A stretch of 64,000 bases of DNA from Legionellaceae bacterium (lineage in GTDB: Bacteria > Pseudomonadota > Gammaproteobacteria > Legionellales > Legionellaceae): NCBI GenBank assembly GCA_029212505.1, contig JARGOS010000006.1, positions 24,152-88,151 on the forward strand, written 5' to 3'. The notes beneath the pieces are model-generated. The model saw nothing but the letters and a program-made list of their open reading frames with translations. It made no database searches and was not told where the DNA came from. Position 1 is the stretch's first letter, and every line of letters starts with the position of its first letter. The position numbers and the translations under genes were made by a program. Positions 1 to 6,882 of the stretch are shown piece after piece.

Positions 1-2942
1 TCCGCATCACCCAGTAAGACAAGGTGGTCATCTAACGTGTCTATAGCGACATTTTTAGTCCACGAAGGCATGGTGTAACTGGATAAAAGTTCACCTGTAA
101 ATTTATGAAAGAAAAAGCAACTGGCTTCAGTTTGTGTTGAATAAGTAGCACCACACGCAATGATTTTGTCGTTGAGGCTAACCAAATCATAGGCATAGTT
201 TTTAATGCGGCTATCGCCAATCATGGCTGACCAATCAAGTACGGCATCAAGTGTTGGTATGCTTGTGGACGGCCATGCACTGGGTTCGCTGGTAGGGTCG
301 CCTGTGGGTAGCCACGTGGGCTCACCTGTGGGTCCAGCGCTTGGGATCCAGGTTGGGTTGCTTGAAGGCTCGCTGGTCGGTTCGCTTGTAGGCCATCCCG
401 TCGGTCCTGCTGTGGGATACCCACTGGGTAATTCTGAAGGTTCAGATGTTGGGTAGCCACTGGGCTCGGATGTTGGGTAACTGGTCGGCCATGCACTGGG
501 TCCTGCTGTAGGATACCCACTGGGTAATTCCGAAGGTTCAGATGTTGGGTAGCCACTGGGCTCAGATGTTGGGTAGCCACTGGGCTCAGATGTTGGGTAG
601 CTGGTCGGCCATGCACTGGGTTCCGCGGTCGGATCACCGGTGGGTAGCCATGTGGGCTCACCTGTGGGTCCAGCGCTTGGGATCCAAGTTGGGTTGCTTG
701 AAGGCTCGCTGGTCGGTTCGCTTGTTGGCCATCCCGTCGGTCCTGCTGTGGGATACCCACTGGGTAATTCTGAAGGTTCAGATGTTGGGTAGCCACTGGG
801 CTCGGATGTTGGGTAACTGGTCGGCCATGCACTGGGTTCGCTGGTAGGGTCGCCTGTGGGTAGCCACGTGGGCTCACCTGTGGGTCCAGCGCTTGGGATC
901 CAGGTTGGGTTGCTTGAAGGCTCGCTGGTCGGTTCGCTTGTAGGCCATCCCGTCGGTCCTGCTGTGGGATACCCACTGGGTAATTCTGAAGGTTCAGATG
1001 TTGGGTAGCCACTGGGCTCGGATGTTGGGTAACTGGTCGGCCATGCACTGGGTTCGCTGGTAGGGTCGCCTGTGGGTAGCCACGTGGGCTCACCTGTGGG
1101 TCCAGCGCTTGGGATCCAGGTTGGGTTGCTTGAAGGCTCGCTGGTCGGTTCGCTTGTAGGCCATCCCGTCGGTCCTGCTGTGGGATACCCACTGGGTAAT
1201 TCTGAAGGTTCAGATGTTGGGTAGCCACTGGGCTCGGATGTTGGGTAACTGGTCGGCCATGCACTGGGTTCGCTGGTAGGGTCGCCTGTGGGTAGCCACG
1301 TGGGCTCACCTGTGGGTCCAGCGCTTGGGATCCAGGTTGGGTTGCTTGAAGGCTCGCTGCTAGGTTCGCTTGTTGGCCATGCACTCGGTCCTGCTGTGGG
1401 AGATCCACTGGGTAATTCCGAAGGTTCGGATGTTGGGTAGCCACTGGGCTCAGATGTTGGATAAGAGGTAGGCCATGCACTGGGTTCGCTGGTAGGGTCG
1501 CCTGTTGGCGTAACACTTGGGTCCGACGAAGGGTAACCACTGGGCATGGCGGAAGGCCAGCTGCTCGGCCAGGCGCTGGGCGATGCCGTTGGAAAACCTG
1601 TAGGGTTACCACTTGGATTGCTACTCGGTGAGTTGGTTGATAAAAACTCAGCTGTAAGTGGGTGTGTTACCGTAATTTCATCTGTAATATCAGTGAAGTT
1701 GGTGATTAAGGTGACATCGATAGGAGTGATGCTGCCAGTAATATCATGATTAATGATGCCGGCATTATAATTAATGGTAAAATCATTTGTAACGCTATAA
1801 AAGCTTAATCCTGAGGGGATATCAGAATCGTCAAGGGTGAAATCGGGGCCAAATTTAACGGTCATGAATTTATCCTTGTTAAAATCGCCGTTGTAACTTC
1901 TAGTCGTACCTGTGTTAACAACTTGGCCCTTTTTGTCTGTGGCTGCTGCTTTAAAAAAATCCAATTGAGTTCCGGCAAGCATTTCTACATCTTGTCCGTT
2001 GAACACGATAGAACCTCTACTACCAGGCGAGCTTGTTAGGCTAAATCCAGCCGCTACAAATTGATTATCGACAAAAGAACCGCTAAAAAAAGAAGTTGTG
2101 CTACTACCCTCAAGTGTTGTTACATTTAAAGTGCTTCCAGTTGTAGCATTTAATTGCAGTATGACACCGTTGTTATCTAAGTTCCCGACGGCAAATAGAA
2201 TGTCGTTTTTTTTGTGAATAGAATTAATTTGGCACTTAATATTAATGCTTGATTGTAATTCTCGAGCCCAGATTAAACCCCCATTATTATCAATTTTTGC
2301 GACAAAAGATTCGCTTGGGCTTCTACTGATGAAACCGCTCGTAACATAATTTTTATCATCCGTTTCTAAGATAGCGGTTAGCGAAACAGTGTCTGATATG
2401 GGGTATTGGTATCTGAATTTTGATGTGCCGTTGGGATAAATACTCATAACCACGGCATCTTTGCCGGCCAGGACTAATGTGTTGTCACTTGAAGCAAGTA
2501 TACCCGAAAATTCAGTAGCTTCTGGTAGCCCACTTAATTCAAAACTATTAAGTAAGGTGCCATTTAACGTTGTGCCACATAAAAACCCATGGGTTATTCC
2601 TTCCTTGATGATGTGACCTGTAGAAAAAGCAGTCTCATTATACCAAGCCGAACCCTGAAAATAAGTGCTTGTACCGGCGGCAACTTGGATATTACTTGTA
2701 AGTTCACCATCGGAGTTTAATACGATAACCTCGCCATCATAATTGGGATGTCCTCTATTATGGTTTCCGGATGCAATAATTGATCCGTCATCAGCGAACG
2801 TTATGCTTACCCCCGCATCTTTTTCATTAAGTCTCCCCTGAAGACTTACCCAGGAATTGGAATTTGATTGGCTGCTTGTTGTTTTTGGCAATAAAGCAAG
2901 CAATCCTAATGCGATTTTTTTTGATGCGCCAAAAAAATCCAT
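1..2942 (-). CDS. Secreted-type beta-propeller-like protein with PT/PS repeats, 3' end outside window
   Basis: The minus strand is open from an ATG at 2942-2940 to the window edge (980 codons, no stop), so the C-terminus lies outside. An AAGGAA box sits about 8 nt before the start. The N-terminus has Lys-Lys then a hydrophobic run (IALGLLALLP), a possible signal peptide. Residues about 30-430 are Gly/Asn/Asp/Thr-rich short strands with recurring 'GxxxNNGxxxxL' style segments, like bacterial beta-propeller or FG-GAP/delta-60 proteins. Residues about 435-900 are a tetrapeptide array of the type xPTS/xPSx (SEPSGYPTSEP and variants). A second propeller-like segment (DLVSLNDKIIACGATYST) begins after it. 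The family is not firmly recognised. The array resembles low-complexity stalks of algal and oomycete surface proteins. I infer an exported or surface protein with two folded parts joined by a stiff Pro-rich linker. Confidence 0.8.
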   Translation of the reverse strand, partial: MDFFGASKKIALGLLALLPKTTSSQSNSNSWVSLQGRLNEKDAGVSITFADDGSIIASGNHNRGHPNYDGEVIVLNSDGELTSNIQVAAGTSTYFQGSAWYNETAFSTGHIIKEGITHGFLCGTTLNGTLLNSFELSGLPEATEFSGILASSDNTLVLAGKDAVVMSIYPNGTSKFRYQYPISDTVSLTAILETDDKNYVTSGFISRSPSESFVAKIDNNGGLIWARELQSSINIKCQINSIHKKNDILFAVGNLDNNGVILQLNATTGSTLNVTTLEGSSTTSFFSGSFVDNQFVAAGFSLTSSPGSRGSIVFNGQDVEMLAGTQLDFFKAAATDKKGQVVNTGTTRSYNGDFNKDKFMTVKFGPDFTLDDSDIPSGLSFYSVTNDFTINYNAGIINHDITGSITPIDVTLITNFTDITDEITVTHPLTAEFLSTNSPSSNPSGNPTGFPTASPSAWPSSWPSAMPSGYPSSDPSVTPTGDPTSEPSAWPTSYPTSEPSGYPTSEPSELPSGSPTAGPSAWPTSEPSSEPSSNPTWIPSAGPTGEPTWLPTGDPTSEPSAWPTSYPTSEPSGYPTSEPSELPSGYPTAGPTGWPTSEPTSEPSSNPTWIPSAGPTGEPTWLPTGDPTSEPSAWPTSYPTSEPSGYPTSEPSELPSGYPTAGPTGWPTSEPTSEPSSNPTWIPSAGPTGEPTWLPTGDPTSEPSAWPTSYPTSEPSGYPTSEPSELPSGYPTAGPTGWPTSEPTSEPSSNPTWIPSAGPTGEPTWLPTGDPTAEPSAWPTSYPTSEPSGYPTSEPSGYPTSEPSELPSGYPTAGPSAWPTSYPTSEPSGYPTSEPSELPSGYPTAGPTGWPTSEPTSEPSSNPTWIPSAGPTGEPTWLPTGDPTSEPSAWPSTSIPTLDAVLDWSAMIGDSRIKNYAYDLVSLNDKIIACGATYSTQTEASCFFFHKFTGELLSSYTMPSWTKNVAIDTLDDHLVLLGDA
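245..1640 (-). repeat. Tandem array of 216-bp units coding for PT/PS tetrapeptides
   Basis: The sequence repeats with a 216-bp period (72 residues = 18 tetrapeptides). For example, the same GGCCATGCACTGGGTTCGCT block recurs at about 823, 1039 and 1255, and a related unit is at 271-487. Neighbouring units are almost identical at the DNA level, so the array is recent and probably variable in copy number. The coding frame is on the minus strand. Because the basic unit is 12 nt with few A/T-rich codons, other frames also stay open by accident. Confidence 0.9.
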
Positions 2943-3184
2943 ATGTAAGTTCCTTAATGTTGGACTATTGTACATTTCCTGGGTGTTTTTTTCTTTTTCC
3001 CCTTACCTTGATGTATTTTCTGGTTGGGAATTGGTCAGTATGGATGTATGCTGAAGTGAAAACGACCCACTTAAGTGGTTGTATTGTACATTATTTAATC
3101 TTTAATGCAATAGGCGAAAGCGTGAATTGATTGAATACAAGGCATTTTTGCTTTTTAGTTTGCGTATTATGTTATCTTTTGTAT

Positions 3185-3313
3185 TTAACTGATTGTTCCG
3201 CTAGTATTTTCCGGATTACTAGTGGTGTCACCGTTTTTGGGCTGAATTTTTTCAAGCTCTATAAGCTTAGGAGTAACATAATTTTTATTCTCGGATGTTT
3301 CGTTGTTATCCAT
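3185..3313 (-). CDS. Candidate lasso-type RiPP precursor peptide (42 aa)
   Basis: This short gene was found by reading the minus strand just downstream of the B2 gene. It codes for 42 residues starting MDNNETSENK. Residues 12-20 are YVTPKLIEL, matching the YxxPxL leader motif that PqqD-type recognition elements (B1) bind in lasso precursors. The tail (residues 25-42) is Ser/Thr/Asn/Gly-rich and ends in Ile-Ser. An AAGGA box lies 12 nt before the ATG, slightly far. The usual Gly and the Thr at position -2 of lasso leaders are not obvious, so the cleavage site cannot be placed. The C-terminal Ser matters because lasso-cluster HPr-kinase-like enzymes phosphorylate a C-terminal Ser in paeninodin-type peptides. 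Its position behind B2, and the kinase, recognition protein and exporter nearby, support the call. That it is a substrate is inference. Confidence 0.6.
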   Translation of the reverse strand: MDNNETSENKNYVTPKLIELEKIQPKNGDTTSNPENTSGTIS

Positions 3314-3411
3314 AATAATATTAAATCCTTTTGATTTTTATGAGAATAAATTTAGTATAAGTATTAATTTTAGATATTACAATTTTCTGTGTCGCTTCAA
3401 TAAACCATGAG

Positions 3412-3903
3412 TTATAAAGCGTTCTCTAGCAGAAGTTGTTTAGATGCATAACTAGAAACAACTTTAAAACTTGTAAAACTATGTTGGCCCGTAATAGCGA
3501 CAGGTCCTGCGGTAAGCCAAGCGTGCGATGCATACCCACTGGGTTTATCAGCATTTTTTGTAAAACCAATGTATAAGATATACGGGATATTTAAGCAGGA
3601 ACACCAAAACTTGGCGACCATGGCCTGCGTTAAGCAATTAGAATCCCAGGGCGTGTATTTTGCGGTGAGTGCAATGGAACGACGTAATTGAATGGCGTGA
3701 TTGCGTTGCTGAGGCGTAATTATGGTTGAGAACATAATATTTTTATGAAGTGTACCAAAATAGGGGGTGAGGTATTTTAAGGGAAAGAGATTGATAAAAG
3801 CACGTGCGATGCCACAGAGCATAAAGTTGATGACAAACAGGCATTTTAATTTAAAACGCATGTTTAAAAAAACATGAGTTTTTCTTTTGAGTACAGCGAT
3901 CAT
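3412..3903 (-). CDS. Lasso peptide biosynthesis B2 protein (leader peptidase, transglutaminase-like)
   Basis: 163 residues, the usual size of a stand-alone B2 protein. B2 proteins are cysteine proteases of the transglutaminase/McjB-C fold that remove the leader from lasso-type precursors together with the B1 recognition protein. Visible hallmarks are the Cys region (DSNCLTQAMVAKFWC), the GIPYxLYIGF-like strand (NIPYILYIGF), and the His motif SHAWLTAGPVAITG. The third member of the triad (Asp) is not clear. The N-terminus has a hydrophobic stretch (CLFVINFMLCGIARAFINLF) that may associate with the membrane. The gene precedes the 42-residue precursor candidate on the same strand. Its divergent partners (HPr-kinase-like gene onward) are now 4.3 kb away because a cassette sits between them. 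The first codons are duplicated near 8190-8232. Confidence 0.85.
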   Translation of the reverse strand: MIAVLKRKTHVFLNMRFKLKCLFVINFMLCGIARAFINLFPLKYLTPYFGTLHKNIMFSTIITPQQRNHAIQLRRSIALTAKYTPWDSNCLTQAMVAKFWCSCLNIPYILYIGFTKNADKPSGYASHAWLTAGPVAITGQHSFTSFKVVSSYASKQLLLENAL

Positions 3904-3986
3904 AATAAAATCCTTTTTGATAAATATTCTTTATGAAAATAGGTGTGTTTGCAAGCGCTAAGTTTGCAAAGGAGGTGTTTTTTCAG
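3863..3986. repeat. Direct repeat, left copy, flanking the RT/TA cassette
   Basis: About 124 bp, matched with few changes by 8192-8318. It spans the first codons of the B2 gene (minus strand), the B2/RT intergenic region and the first 17 codons of the RT reading frame. The shared core includes CTTTTTGATAAATATTCTTT and the following ATGAAAATAGGTG. The two copies bracket the reverse transcriptase, hicAB and hipBA in the same orientation. Confidence 0.85.
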
Positions 3987-5144
3987 TACGCTCATTTATT
4001 AATAAAGGGATTTGATCAAACCGTGGGAAATGGGTTGAGCAACAATACGATATCAACATATCAGGTTTCGATTGAAACCATGCTATCCGACGAGGTTTTA
4101 GAATACGCGTATGTATGGGCGTGTAAACAACGTATGAACCGTTCGCATAATAATAGCATTTGGGACCTGAGGTTTAACTGGAAGCTTGAAAAAGAGCGTT
4201 TGAAATCGCAAGTTAAAAAAAATACCTATACCCTCTCACCCCTGCGACGTTATGTGATAAACGGTGAGTCTGTCGCAAGTTGGGATGCTCTTGATTCGAT
4301 ACTGCTTAAAGCGTTGAGTATCACCTTACAATCATTGTTTTCTAACCAAGCTTATCCAGATTGCACCCATTTAAAAGAAGGTGGGGGTATTCATCGTGCA
4401 CTTCAGCACGTCAACGACAATAAGGCGTGTTATCAACATATTTTAAAAAGCGATGCTTACCAATATTATGATTCAATGGACCATGATGTATTATTGGATG
4501 CTTTAAAAGAAAAAATCAGTTGCCCTGGCTTGCTTCGACTTGTTACTCAATATTGCGAGCGGGTTGAAATACGCGATGGTCATTATTTCCATTTTACGCG
4601 AGGCATTCCAAAAGGCTGTCCTTTATCGCCTTTAATGGCGGCACTGTATTTAAAACCTCTTGATGTGCTAAGTCGTTATGGATGCTATGTCAGGTTTATG
4701 GATGACTGGGTTATTATGGTAAAAACCAAGCATCAGTTGCGTAAGGTCATCAAGTTAACCCATCAAATATTAAATAAATTAAAACTCAAAATGCATCCCG
4801 ATAAAACATTTATTGGGCGTATAAAAAAAGGTTTTGATTTTTTAGGGGTGTATTGTGGTGATATTCCCAAAATTTCAGAAGTAACCCATGAAAAACATCG
4901 TGCTAAACTAGCCCAGCGTTACGCGCAAGGTGCAAGCGAAGCTTGCATTGGTGCCTATATAGAACGATGGACATCGTGGTGTATAAGTGTATTACGCAGT
5001 TGTTGTGGTGGGACCAAAACTTTTTATCAATCCGTGGAGGCCCTGAGGTCCCAATGTAAACAGCCTCCGGATATAAATCAGGAGCACGTTTATGAAGGAC
5101 ATCAAAACACAACCTGTCGTGGACGAACGTTCGTCTTCGACTAA
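3933..5144 (+). CDS. Group II-intron-like reverse transcriptase, unassigned class
   Basis: 403 residues if started at 3933. RT motifs are clear: the motif A region around residues 172-188 (SDAYQYYDSMDH), GIPKGCPLSPLMAALYL (224-240), the catalytic RFMDDW (254-259), and HPDKTF followed by KGFDFLG (288-305). There is no maturase/X or HNH domain after the RT core, and no domain V-like hairpin was seen, so this is not an ordinary group II intron protein. The class with RFMDDWV and FIGRIxxGFDFLG is common in proteobacteria, but I cannot assign its role. Related proteins usually begin near the internal MLSDEVLEYAY (ATG at 4080, 354 residues). The first 17 codons here lie inside the direct repeat, so the N-terminus may be a chimera created by insertion. 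Possible roles are a retroelement or a defence RT. Confidence 0.85.
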   Translation: MKIGVFASAKFAKEVFFQYAHLLIKGFDQTVGNGLSNNTISTYQVSIETMLSDEVLEYAYVWACKQRMNRSHNNSIWDLRFNWKLEKERLKSQVKKNTYTLSPLRRYVINGESVASWDALDSILLKALSITLQSLFSNQAYPDCTHLKEGGGIHRALQHVNDNKACYQHILKSDAYQYYDSMDHDVLLDALKEKISCPGLLRLVTQYCERVEIRDGHYFHFTRGIPKGCPLSPLMAALYLKPLDVLSRYGCYVRFMDDWVIMVKTKHQLRKVIKLTHQILNKLKLKMHPDKTFIGRIKKGFDFLGVYCGDIPKISEVTHEKHRAKLAQRYAQGASEACIGAYIERWTSWCISVLRSCCGGTKTFYQSVEALRSQCKQPPDINQEHVYEGHQNTTCRGRTFVFD

Positions 5145-5298
5145 AAGCTGCAGAACTTATACGCCGCCGACGCTGGTATCGCTTAACCGCGAAGGGCCTG
5201 GGGCTAACGGCGAACCGCATCGAAGCGCTGCCCTGCCAGCACGACTCGGGGCGCGGCGAGCCCTCAATCGATTTGCTAGCCCACGGGCCACCTGCTGA
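5092..5298 (+). CDS. Small ORF after the RT with a YxxPxL-like motif, doubtful
   Basis: 68 codons with a good AGGAG box 7 nt before the ATG, overlapping the RT 3' end in another frame. Residues 23-31 read YTPPTLVSL, the same Y..P.L..L spacing as YVTPKLIEL in the 3185-3313 peptide. The remainder is Arg/Ala-rich and not core-like. The segment from 5145 is much richer in G+C than its surroundings, and two other frames also stay open through it. It may instead be the conserved, perhaps structured, 3' part of the RT element. It could be a second, degraded precursor, but confidence is low. Confidence 0.3.
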   Translation: MKDIKTQPVVDERSSSTKSCRTYTPPTLVSLNREGPGANGEPHRSAALPARLGARRALNRFASPRATC

Positions 5299-5350
5299 CA
5301 ACGGGACCACAGCTAATACGAGGGTACATGGGGACAGCGCCGACGCGAAC
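5122..5350. other. GC-rich segment following the RT
   Basis: By eye this stretch is around 60% G+C, against about 40% on either side. It starts with a perfect 14-nt palindrome (GACGAACGTTCGTC, 5122-5135) and holds several GC-rich short inverted runs (CGCCGCCGACGC, GGGGCGCGGCGAGCCC). An arginine-rich frame (RRRRWYRLTAKGLGLTANR) stays open on the plus strand beyond the RT stop, but without a clear start. This may be the RNA or 3' part of the RT element. From 5351 to 5570 I see no gene and no clear signal. Confidence 0.4.
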
Positions 5351-5570
5351 GGAAAATTAGGGGGCAAACCTATTTATAAAGTATTTTTGTCTAAATCGCT
5401 AGTATGCTTCATTTGGTAAAATAAAACCCGATATCGAGCACAACGACACTCGTGTGATACTTCTCTTTGGAGGAGTGTTCGTCCGCGACAACTGAATTTC
5501 ATGAGATTGCGTGTGAGCCTCTTGTGTCCTACTTTTTGACAAAAGTACACATCGTGTGTATAGTTAAGAT

Positions 5571-5762
5571 ATAAAAAGTGCTGAAATAATAAAAATACTT
5601 AAGCGTGAAGGTTGGGTCATGTGCCACCAAAAAGGTAGCCACTGCCAATTCAAGCACCCGGAGAAAAAAGGCCGGGTGACGGTACCTCACCCCAAAAAAG
5701 ATTTGCCTATCAAAACGGTCAACAGCATTTTTAAACAAGCTAATATAGATAGGAGGGCTTAA
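5571..5762 (+). CDS. hicA: HicA-like toxin (mRNA interferase) without a standard start codon
   Basis: Directly upstream of hicB is an open frame encoding a typical 63-residue HicA: (I)KSAEIIKILKREGWVM, the active-site region QKGSHCQFKHP with the conserved GSH histidine, then TVPHPKKDLPIKTVNSIFKQANI. HicA is a dsRBD-like ribosome-independent RNase neutralised by HicB. At the place where the family has ATG-AAA there is ATA-AAA (5571-5573). The only in-frame codon before it is a stop (5565-5567) plus GAT. The first ATG in frame is at 5619, which would remove 16 residues including the first helix. Either ATA is used weakly, or the toxin has been silenced by a single G-to-A change. The stop overlaps the hicB ribosome-binding region, one base before its ATG. 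Confidence 0.75.
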   Translation: MKSAEIIKILKREGWVMCHQKGSHCQFKHPEKKGRVTVPHPKKDLPIKTVNSIFKQANIDRRA

Positions 5763-5763
5763 C

Positions 5764-6168
5764 ATGCGTTATCCCATTGTGATCCACAAAGACGAAAGTA
5801 GTGATTTTGGTGTAACTGTACCCGACATCCCTGGATGTTTTTCTGCTGGGGATAGTTATGATGAGGCTCTACAGAATGCAATCGAGGCAATTCAGTGTCA
5901 CCTTGAGGGGTTGCTTTTAGATAACGAATCCTTACCTGTTGCTTCGTCTATTGATAACTGGATTAATAATCAAGATTATTTAGGTGGTGTATGGGCTATG
6001 GTTGATGTGGATTTGGCGCAAATTTCTGGAAAAGTGAAGCGTGTAAATATTACTTTGCCCGAACGTGTTTTAAACCTGATTGACCTTTACGGAAAAAGCC
6101 ATGCGATAAAAAACAGATCTGCCTTTCTAACAGATGCTGCTTTAGATTTTATGGCTAACCATAAATAA
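5764..6168 (+). CDS. hicB: HicB family antitoxin
   Basis: 134 residues. The N-terminal HicB fold is plain: MRYPIVIHKDESSDFGVTVP, DIPGCFSAGDSYDEALQNA, then EAIQCHLEGLL. The C-terminal part (VNITLPERVLNLIDLYGKSH, SRSAFL-like) is a ribbon-helix-helix/Arc-type DNA-binding segment. HicB therefore binds both HicA and its own operator. A strong AGGAGG box 7 nt upstream lies within the last codons of hicA, so the pair is translationally coupled. It belongs to the cassette between the direct repeats. Confidence 0.92.
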   Translation: MRYPIVIHKDESSDFGVTVPDIPGCFSAGDSYDEALQNAIEAIQCHLEGLLLDNESLPVASSIDNWINNQDYLGGVWAMVDVDLAQISGKVKRVNITLPERVLNLIDLYGKSHAIKNRSAFLTDAALDFMANHK

Positions 6169-6173
6169 CCACG

Positions 6174-6188
6174 GCCGGAACCTCCGGC
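6174..6188 (+). terminator. Short hairpin after hicB
   Basis: GCCGGA-ACC-TCCGGC is a perfect 6-bp stem 5 nt after the hicB stop. The downstream tract is A-rich rather than T-rich on the plus strand, so intrinsic termination is only possible. The rest of 6189-6530 shows no gene that I can support. Confidence 0.4.
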
Positions 6189-6530
6189 GCATAATAAAAA
6201 ATGTGATGATTTTAGAGATGCCATAACTTAATCAATCAGGGAAACTTTGCCGTATTAGCTATATTTACTCCAGTTAAGCTTAATTATCGCTTAATTGGGT
6301 TGTCATAATCAATTAGAACACGTCAGTACTTTGTTACTACGGATACTAGGACAATGCTTGGCGGACCAAGCTTCAGGACTGACGCCCACGGCGGTGTGCA
6401 TACGCTTCTACGGGTCGATAGTCTTAAACGGCTTTGGGATGTTAGGTCTAGGCTAATTGCTACGAAGTGAGGGAAATAAAGGCTATCCCAGGGGCCTTAC
6501 TATGTATCCCTTTGTAATTTTCGTATTATA

Positions 6531-6593
6531 CTACTACAGTAGGATTATAGGAGTTATGAAATACATGGATTAAATAAAACCTAGTGTAATAGG
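6531..6593 (+). promoter_or_regulatory. Probable operator region of the first hipBA operon
   Basis: Two small palindromes precede hipB: CTACTACAGTAG (6531-6542) and CCTAGTGTAATAGG (6580-6593), with TAGGATT repeated beside both. HipB-type repressors bind such paired inverted repeats over their own promoter. No good -35/-10 pair can be fixed here. Confidence 0.35.
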
Positions 6594-6600
6594 ATTTATG

Positions 6601-6882
6601 ATGGCAAAAAATATAAAAAAAGCAGTTACACCTAATTTAGACCAATCATTAACGCCAGAGTTATTAGGCCAGGTGATTAAAGCAAAGCGCACACAAAGTA
6701 ATTTAAGCATCGAAGATGCCGCGGGGCTCTGTGGTGTTGCAAAACAAACGTTCATGAATATAGAGCATGGCCAACACACGAGTCAATTAGCTACAATATT
6801 AAAAGTTTGCTCAGCTTTGGGCGTCAAAATATTAATTCAATCGTGGCAGCTTGACGATGAGGTGTTCAATGTCTGGCAATAA
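6601..6882 (+). CDS. hipB: HipB-like Xre antitoxin
   Basis: About 93 residues. The centre is a Cro/CI helix-turn-helix: LGQVIKAKRTQSNLSIEDAA, then GLCGVAKQTFMNIEHGQ, then a third helix TSQLATILKVCSALGVKI, as in HipB antitoxins. It should repress the operon and bind HipA. Two ATGs are adjacent (6598 and 6601). The AGGA at 6591 is better placed for 6601. The stop overlaps the start of hipA. Confidence 0.88.
   Translation: MAKNIKKAVTPNLDQSLTPELLGQVIKAKRTQSNLSIEDAAGLCGVAKQTFMNIEHGQHTSQLATILKVCSALGVKILIQSWQLDDEVFNVWQ

Noticed and set aside
221..1612. 463-residue minus-strand frame and plus-strand frames of Val/Gly or Trp/Gly repeats
   Set aside because: They are shadow frames of the 12-nt PT/PS tetrapeptide array. 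Only the frame from 2942 is open across the repeat and both non-repeat flanks.
245..1640. CRISPR array
   Set aside because: The repeats are contiguous coding units with no unique spacers.
3131..3334. 67-residue plus-strand ORF
   Set aside because: It has a TTG start, no ribosome-binding site and lies antisense to the better supported 42-residue precursor candidate.
3933..5144. Group II intron or diversity-generating retroelement
   Set aside because: No X/maturase or HNH domain, no domain V-like hairpin, and the motif is GIPKGCPLSP, not the SQ form of DGR enzymes. No template/variable repeat pair was seen.
3933..5144. Retron
   Set aside because: No msr-msd-like inverted repeat was found upstream of the RT, where the direct repeat and the divergent B2 gene lie.
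4903..5367. 154-residue minus-strand ORF opposite the RT 3' end
   Set aside because: It runs antisense to the clear RT reading frame and the GC-rich segment and shows no recognised motif.
6300..6500. Decayed gene before hipB
   Set aside because: Short frames are open, but no similarity to a known protein or ribosome-binding site could be supported.
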